Positions 62,801 through 64,000 of a stretch of 64,000 nucleotides of DNA are shown here, piece by piece. Numbering within the stretch: the first letter of the stretch is position 1; each line of letters opens with the position of its first letter. Location: assembly GCA_035222895.1 (NCBI GenBank), contig JAVYIG010000113.1:647501-711500 (forward strand), given 5' to 3'. The notes below the pieces were generated by a model, which saw nothing but the letters and a program-made list of their open reading frames with translations, did no database searches and was not told the DNA's origin. The stretch is from Strongylocentrotus droebachiensis. Lineage: Eukaryota > Echinodermata > Echinoidea > Camarodonta > Strongylocentrotidae. A program made the position numbers and the translations under genes.

Positions 62801-63471
62801 AGGTTAATAATAATAATAATAATCTTTAATGGTCCACTCCAAATTTTATTCCAAAAACCGAAACGGAAATTTGTTTTGCCCAATTGATCGTGAGTCCGGC
62901 AGCCACTGAGCAGCGCCAGATCGACGTTGCTCTATCCCTTATTATTGAACGCCAAACCAGTGAAAAAAATACACGGGGGCTCAGGGCGAATTTGCCCCCG
63001 AAATGCCTAAAACAGCCCCCGAAAATCAGAAAAGAGCCCCAGTAAATTTGCATAGAGTTCAATGCAAAACAAATTTTAGAGTGTTATTTTTATGCAGGCA
63101 AGCTTGAAAAGTAGCCCCCGAAAAATAAATATTAATTTTTTCCCTGCGCCAAACAAGGTAGCAACAACTCCCATCTTTTAACGTCTTTAGGTATGACGCG
63201 GCCAGGCTTCGAACCCACGACCTCCCGGTTGTGAGGCGGGCGCTCTACTGACTGAGCCAACACTCCGGTTGACATTTCTAAAGAAGATGAACACTAAATT
63301 ACCTGTTTGTTATCCAGTCTGGCTTCACAATCTTCTCAGTTTTCAACTGTCTTAATTTGGCATAGGGCAGATTAGTAGCAATGATGTGTGTGACCCTTGA
63401 CACAGAGTAGTAATGCTGGTACATCCCACCGTGTATCGTCATGAGTCGCTTCAGTTCATCTGACGAAGGAT
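47741..63471 (-). CDS. REV1: REV1, DNA repair protein / deoxycytidyl transferase (14 coding exons, 5' end outside window)
   Basis: REV1 is the Y-family polymerase that inserts dCMP opposite abasic or damaged G and recruits the other translesion polymerases in the nucleus. Coding exons, in gene order: 63471-63303, 62106-61030, 60543-60389, 59566-59447, 58833-58613, 56738-56637, 56213-56040, 55690-55274, 53707-53616, 52615-52444, 51748-51543, 50633-50326, 49704-49602, 47858-47741. All junctions are AG/GT and the phases agree, giving 1,143 residues plus stop after two leading bases. Domains in order: second half of BRCT, the dCTP-pairing loop (SRLHYIS), palm with HIDMDCFFVSV and SCDE, little finger, two ubiquitin-binding motifs and the C-terminal polymerase-interaction domain. 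Roughly 70-100 N-terminal residues lie beyond 64000. Introns carry many mobile elements but no exon is broken. Confidence 0.95.
47885..48090. mobile_element. ~190-bp interspersed repeat, inverted copy in REV1 intron
   Basis: Reverse complement of the units at 52247-52440 and 59128-59312. Shared words include AACTAGTTTGGC-type ends, GAGAGCTGA and TTAACATAAGAAAAAG. Ends resemble TTTAAAG(C/G)CC...GGG(C/T)TTTAAAG. Non-coding MITE-like family. Confidence 0.75.
48640..48860 (+). repeat. CT-rich low-complexity region
   Basis: Runs of CTCT, TTTC and TCTCTTTCTC on the plus strand inside the last REV1 intron. A further CT-rich patch lies at 48960-49170. Apparent frames here are compositional artefacts. 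Confidence 0.85.
49215..49575. repeat. ~110-125-bp minisatellite, three copies
   Basis: GTCTTCAGGCCAA / GTCTTCGTGCCAA starts units at 49227, 49352 and 49461. Each contains AGTAAAATGATACTT and ATTATACTTGAAATCATATG. Immediately downstream (in gene sense) of a REV1 exon. Confidence 0.85.
49602..49704 (-). CDS. REV1: REV1 exon: C-terminal domain helices 2-3
   Basis: DPVDEDIGFIVQYLRELILD, KNLEMVDHVMRSLT, corresponding to the DPxxEDIxxVxxYxxxLIxxKxLExxDxVxxxxxRL helices of the domain. Acceptor TTCCATTGTAG, donor GTAAGA. Confidence 0.93.
49752..49950. mobile_element. MITE with GGGGGGTGTTTCACAAAG end, copy 2 (right end missing)
   Basis: Matches 2365-2565 closely, including GGAGAGCCATT and AATGATTTGAATCAACAT. 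It stops abruptly at about 49950 before the right inverted repeat. Both copies are preceded by ATACCA. Confidence 0.8.
50326..50633 (-). CDS. REV1: REV1 exon: basic/acidic linker and start of C-terminal domain
   Basis: KGSPSGKANNPKRPRWQMGI, QQIITRIQTPPKLSSRDGRQ, an acidic stretch of glutamates, then LCGAVHLWDVKVLLKEWIAS. The last is helix 1 of the REV1 C-terminal domain that docks other translesion polymerases. Acceptor CCATTTTAG, donor GTAAGA. Confidence 0.92.
51055..51226. repeat. Exact 86-bp tandem duplication in REV1 intron
   Basis: ATTCTACAACACATGCTGCA starts at 51055 and 51141. The two units appear identical base for base, implying a very recent duplication (or an assembly artefact). 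Confidence 0.9.
51543..51748 (-). CDS. REV1: REV1 exon: second ubiquitin-binding motif (UBM2)
   Basis: IDPSCLEALPAELQEELRSA, YRGKQVQAHHEVEPERETRR and a basic tail with KRGRPR, which resembles an AT-hook core. Acceptor TCCCTTCAG, donor GTAAGA. Confidence 0.93.
51851..51996. mobile_element. Short MITE with GGGGGGTGTTTCACAA ends
   Basis: GGGGGGTGTTTCACAAGACT at 51851 mirrors GCTCTTTGAAACACCCCC ending at 51996. 146 bp. The ends are related to the 2365 and 49752 elements, but the interior is different. Confidence 0.75.
52247..52440. mobile_element. ~190-bp interspersed repeat, copy 2
   Basis: TTTAAAGCCCCACTGCACTA ... GGTCTAATCCCCCTAGCCAA...AGTTTTAAAGC. Its end abuts the donor of the REV1 exon at 52444, so the element edge forms the immediate intron start. 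Confidence 0.75.
52444..52615 (-). CDS. REV1: REV1 exon: inter-UBM linker
   Basis: KDTSEPSTSSGITDSSRWDQ, a linker, then VVEALPSFSQ, the front of the second UBM. Acceptor TTTTTGCAG, donor GTGAGC. Confidence 0.9.
53616..53707 (-). CDS. REV1: REV1 exon: first ubiquitin-binding motif (UBM1)
   Basis: IDMSVLQELPKDLQEQILES completes the UBM begun as LPSPSQ. The Leu-Pro pair in the middle is the ubiquitin-contact centre in this motif family. Acceptor TTCCACCACAG, donor GTAGGT. Confidence 0.93.
54271..55178. mobile_element. Element with ATGCCTCCGT ends and internal 144-bp tandem repeats
   Basis: ATGCCTCCGT at about 54271 and ACGGAGGCAT ending at about 55175 face each other. Inside, five units of about 144 bp start with GCATAC (54523, 54673, 54817, 54961, and a diverged first unit at about 54355). 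Each carries GACCTTTGACCT, AATCTAATCAGTTCATCGG and GGCAGGAATCCATCAATCGG. After the array comes a CGTACGGACGTACGTACGTA stretch. The 132-codon frame across the array is a by-product of the 144 = 3 x 48 period. Lies in a REV1 intron. Confidence 0.75.
55274..55690 (-). CDS. REV1: REV1 exon: linker after little finger
   Basis: VGIQLSKLSSSAQAGTL continues DMRG exactly. A Ser/Thr/Pro-rich linker and a basic patch (PPRKKRKS) follow, then LPPLPFIPGPKDL and LALPSPSQ. The final residues form the front of the first ubiquitin-binding motif. The basic patch could be a nuclear localisation signal (inference). Acceptor TGTCAACAG, donor GTATTG. Confidence 0.92.
55715..55862 (-). pseudogene. Duplicated REV1 little-finger exon, copy 3 (decayed)
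   Basis: Minus strand: GQRILCEVKARSCYL, a stop, NVTDDIQVIQRECKDVEVQD. It matches GHGICEDKARSCTLGQATEDVQVIQKESKK of the authentic exon. It contains a stop and has lost the DMRG end and donor. Confidence 0.6.
55867..55990 (-). pseudogene. Duplicated REV1 little-finger exon, copy 2 (partial)
   Basis: On the minus strand: SCTRGKATDEVKEIRKESRI, LLKEEDITAIDMRG, followed by the donor GTAAGT. It aligns without gaps to SCTLGQATEDVQVIQKESKK...DMRG of the authentic exon and ends in the same phase. The 5' half is decayed (GKFSCLFENNSV) and no in-phase acceptor is evident. Skipping it preserves the DMRG-VGIQ junction, so it is probably unused, but alternative use cannot be excluded. Confidence 0.7.
56040..56213 (-). 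CDS. REV1: REV1 exon: little finger, last part
   Basis: VRHPDAPKESSKFMGHGICE, DKARSCTLGQATEDVQVIQK, ESKKLLKELQVPAVDMRG. 174 bp, phase 0 at both ends. Acceptor CACCTTGTAG, donor GTAAGT. Two decayed copies of this exon lie immediately downstream in the next intron. Confidence 0.93.
56340..56610. repeat. GA-rich low-complexity region in REV1 intron
   Basis: AGAGAGA/GGGAGAGG-type runs between the little-finger exons. Frames on either strand here are compositional. Confidence 0.85.
56637..56738 (-). CDS. REV1: REV1 exon: little finger, first part
   Basis: ESDSEKFISELAAEVHKRLT, AIKMLARTITIKLK. Acceptor AAATATTTCAG, donor GTATGT. The preceding 1.9-kb intron contains a TTAA-flanked transposon. Confidence 0.92.
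57004..58340. mobile_element. Kolobok-like DNA transposon derivative, TTAA-flanked, in REV1 intron
   Basis: TTAA at 57004-57007 and at 58337-58340 flank the inverted ends AGAAGCTAGGCGGAG (57008) and CTCTGCTTCT (ending 58336), which share AGAAGC and GCG/CGC spacing. TTAA duplication without CCC ends suggests Kolobok rather than piggyBac. The interior holds one 104-codon frame on the minus strand (57705-58019) but no recognisable transposase. It sits between REV1 exons 56637 and 58613. Confidence 0.6.
57705..58019 (-). CDS. Acidic-start reading frame within the TTAA element
   Basis: ATG opens MSELEEEVLLDLEFEVDEHS, followed by Ser/Thr/Asp-rich STTSDSGTDSDDDDDGG. Many DNA-transposon proteins start with such acidic stretches. 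The second half (GASPVIGCASWLSCQ...) resembles nothing. Probably a 5' exon or truncated remnant of the element's own gene. Confidence 0.4.
   Translation of the reverse strand: MSELEEEVLLDLEFEVDEHSSTTSDSGTDSDDDDDGGVGQMEKRKQFGEDGVDAGASPVIGCASWLSCQLPLSSPGPAQLAINLSCTLIVTGVTGRDIFEFVGM
58411..58572. mobile_element. Mariner-type MITE, TA-flanked, CAGTTAACTCTGC end
   Basis: CAGTTAACTCTGC at 58411 and GAGTCGACTG ending at 58572, with TA on both sides. It matches the 42104-42261 element at the ends and in AGTCGAATCAATTTTTTTT. The right end is more diverged. Confidence 0.8.
58613..58833 (-). CDS. REV1: REV1 exon: thumb and start of little finger
   Basis: GVGRSTTRKMETLEIKTCAD, LQQLSLGNVQKEFGQKTGQL, LYGFCRGLDDRPIRQEQERK, SVSAEVNYGIRFKQ. 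Includes the helix-hairpin-helix thumb and the RKSVSAExNYGIRF junction. Acceptor GACCAACAG, donor GTGGGT. A mariner-type MITE sits 41 bases past the donor. Confidence 0.95.
59128..59312. mobile_element. ~190-bp interspersed repeat, copy 3
   Basis: TAAAGCCCCACTGCACTACT ... GGTCTAATCCCACCTTGCCA...GGGCTATAAG. Same orientation as copy 2 (52247), opposite to the 47885 copy. Confidence 0.75.
59447..59566 (-). CDS. REV1: REV1 exon: end of palm
   Basis: SNILLARMATRVAKPNGQFI, VEPHAADAFIRTQPVKDLPG, matching the SNxLLARMATRxAKPxGQ motif of the family. Acceptor TTTACTTTAG, donor GTATTA. Confidence 0.93.
60389..60543 (-). CDS. REV1: REV1 exon: catalytic SCDE motif
   Basis: YTHDIEAVSCDEMFVDISGI, LRDTKASAEEFVQTLRKEIK, DQTQCNASAGI. 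The Asp-Glu pair of SCDE supplies the remaining catalytic carboxylates of Y-family polymerases. Acceptor TTCCTTGCAG, donor GTAGGT. Confidence 0.95.
60903..60932. repeat. Poly(C) tract
   Basis: A run of about 14 C, then ACCCCCTCCCC. Low complexity in a REV1 intron. A comparable poly(G) run is at 56902-56915. Confidence 0.85.
61030..62106 (-). CDS. REV1: REV1 large exon: linker, N-digit and first part of palm/fingers
   Basis: It starts IEAGRLLPSLPYELYTD (end of the BRCT region). A low-complexity acidic linker follows. Then FLSEFYSNSRLHYISTWGAE carries the Arg that pairs with incoming dCTP in this family. Next come RRIMHIDMDCFFVSVGLIKR (first catalytic carboxylates), KPVAVTHSKG, a variable insert of about 70 residues typical of animal REV1, and EIASCNYVARKAGVKNGMFM with LCPELQTIPYDFDGYK. 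No stop over 359 codons. Acceptor ACTCTGCAG, donor GTGAGG. Confidence 0.95.
62425..62880 (+). mobile_element. tRNA-derived SINE with internally duplicated 185-bp body
   Basis: GGTGGCTCAGTGGTAGAGCC (A-box-like, about 62430) and GGGTTCAAAACC (B-box-like, about 62461) mark a tRNA-derived head. The body CATAACCAAATCCCTTGGAG starts at 62494 and again at 62679, with (TAA)n and TTTAATGGTCCAC in both. In the REV1 intron between the BRCT exon and the large exon. Confidence 0.7.
63175..63275 (-). mobile_element. tRNA-derived SINE head, minus strand
   Basis: On the minus strand: GAGTGTTGGCTCAGTCAGTA, GAGCGCCCGCCTCACAACC and GGTCGTGGGTTCGAAGCC. A-box and B-box promoter elements are intact. Pairing of the presumed acceptor stem is poor and it runs straight into other repeat sequence, so it is read as a SINE and not a tRNA gene. 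Confidence 0.75.
63303..63471 (-). CDS. REV1: REV1 exon: BRCT domain, second half
   Basis: PSSDELKRLMTIHGGMYQHY, then YSVSRVTHIIATNLPYAKLR and VKPDWITN. This is the part of the REV1 BRCT domain with the GG turn and the conserved W of the last helix. Acceptor CCCCACAG, donor GTAATT. It joins the next exon through a split Ser codon (AG|T). Confidence 0.95.
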
Positions 63472-63479
63472 CTGTGGGG

Positions 63480-64000
63480 AATGAACAAAAATAGAGTCAG
63501 AGGGCACTAAGGCTGTGCACAACAGTGTAATGAGGTACCCGAGTACACTCCCAGGCTTACAAGCGACTACTCGAATATTCGGACGCCATGTCTTTTTATA
63601 ATATTTAGATTTGTTTAGATTTTTTAAAGATTTTTTTAGATTTTTTTTGTTGTTGATTTTTTTTATTTGTTTGCCACCACCATACCACTGGTCCAGTATC
63701 CCAGTATCGCCGAAAACGCATGCACTTTTACTTTGAGTTGCAGTTGAAGGCGCCGATTTAAAAATAATAATATTAATAACAGTAAACAATGCTGTTTTAA
63801 ACACCAAAGATGGCAGAATAATCCATTGTCCTCCGAGTCCAAACAGAAATCCGGACATTTGGTCCCAGTTTCTGAGTGGTGAGCTTGACAGTGCTTTAGT
63901 TGGGAAACATTTTTACCGACGGTACCTTGCCAGCGGCCGCCGCTCTCCCTGGCACGAGAAATCGTACCCGAGTAGTTGTCAACCGTGCGTGGAGCTTGTA
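63480..64000. other. REV1 intron/5' flank, no coding exon seen
   Basis: Contains T-rich runs (63590-63670), a TAATAATATTAATAA stretch, and the 11-base word GTACCCGAGTA twice (63535 and 63964). The rest of the BRCT domain and the start codon of REV1 must lie beyond 64000. Confidence 0.6.

Noticed and set aside
63175-63275. Possible functional tRNA gene
   Set aside because: A and B boxes are good but the flanks continue as repeat and the acceptor stem is not convincing. A tRNA-derived SINE is simpler.

Overview
The window is animal nuclear DNA, most probably from a marine invertebrate deuterostome such as an echinoderm. Three things point there: split genes with canonical GT-AG introns, one clear metazoan gene (REV1), and very dense, varied transposon debris (Harbinger, hAT, Kolobok-like, mariner-type MITEs, CR1/L2-like LINEs, Gypsy, BEL/Pao, tRNA-derived SINEs). 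The phylum is an inference from the repeat style, not shown by one diagnostic gene. There is no sign of prokaryotic organisation (no operons, CRISPR or insertion sequences).

Layout. 1-9.3 kb is a graveyard of broken mobile elements: a zinc-finger/recombinase-like pseudogene, LINE reverse transcriptase pieces, a triplicated Harbinger transposase, Gypsy and BEL scraps and a zinc-knuckle Gag-like region. It ends in a well-formed coiled-coil exon (8971-9267). 9.5-25.8 kb is one huge satellite: about 68 head-to-tail copies of a 240-bp monomer, with two adjacent 3,913-bp higher-order blocks that are virtually identical. The monomer appears to be an amplified coding exon, and a diverged single copy sits just upstream. 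25.8-27.8 kb holds a broken coding fragment, a Harbinger-type MITE with 158-bp terminal repeats and a 126-bp minisatellite.

27.8-38.9 kb is a diverged tandem segmental duplication of a mosaic. It contains Myb/SANT-like and DUF4806-like exons, a helicase N-terminus, a MHLxCLGV-type transposase and a MULE-type transposase piece joined to a DDE integrase. The exon order is partly permuted, as expected from repeated duplication rather than from one working gene. 39-46.7 kb carries inverted LINE fragments flanking a stray LDL-receptor YWTD exon, a two-copy TatD/zinc-finger gene family, a BEN-domain exon, a Gypsy 3' end with its LTR, and several MITEs.

47.7-63.5 kb (minus strand) is the one convincing host gene: REV1, the translesion-synthesis scaffold and deoxycytidyl transferase. 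Fourteen coding exons can be joined with consistent phases into 1,143 residues, from the middle of the BRCT domain to the stop codon. The 5' end lies outside the window. Its introns are loaded with MITEs, a TTAA-flanked Kolobok-like element, SINEs, minisatellites and two decayed copies of one of its own exons.

Only REV1 looks like an intact functional gene. Nearly everything else is mobile DNA, captured exon fragments or satellite.
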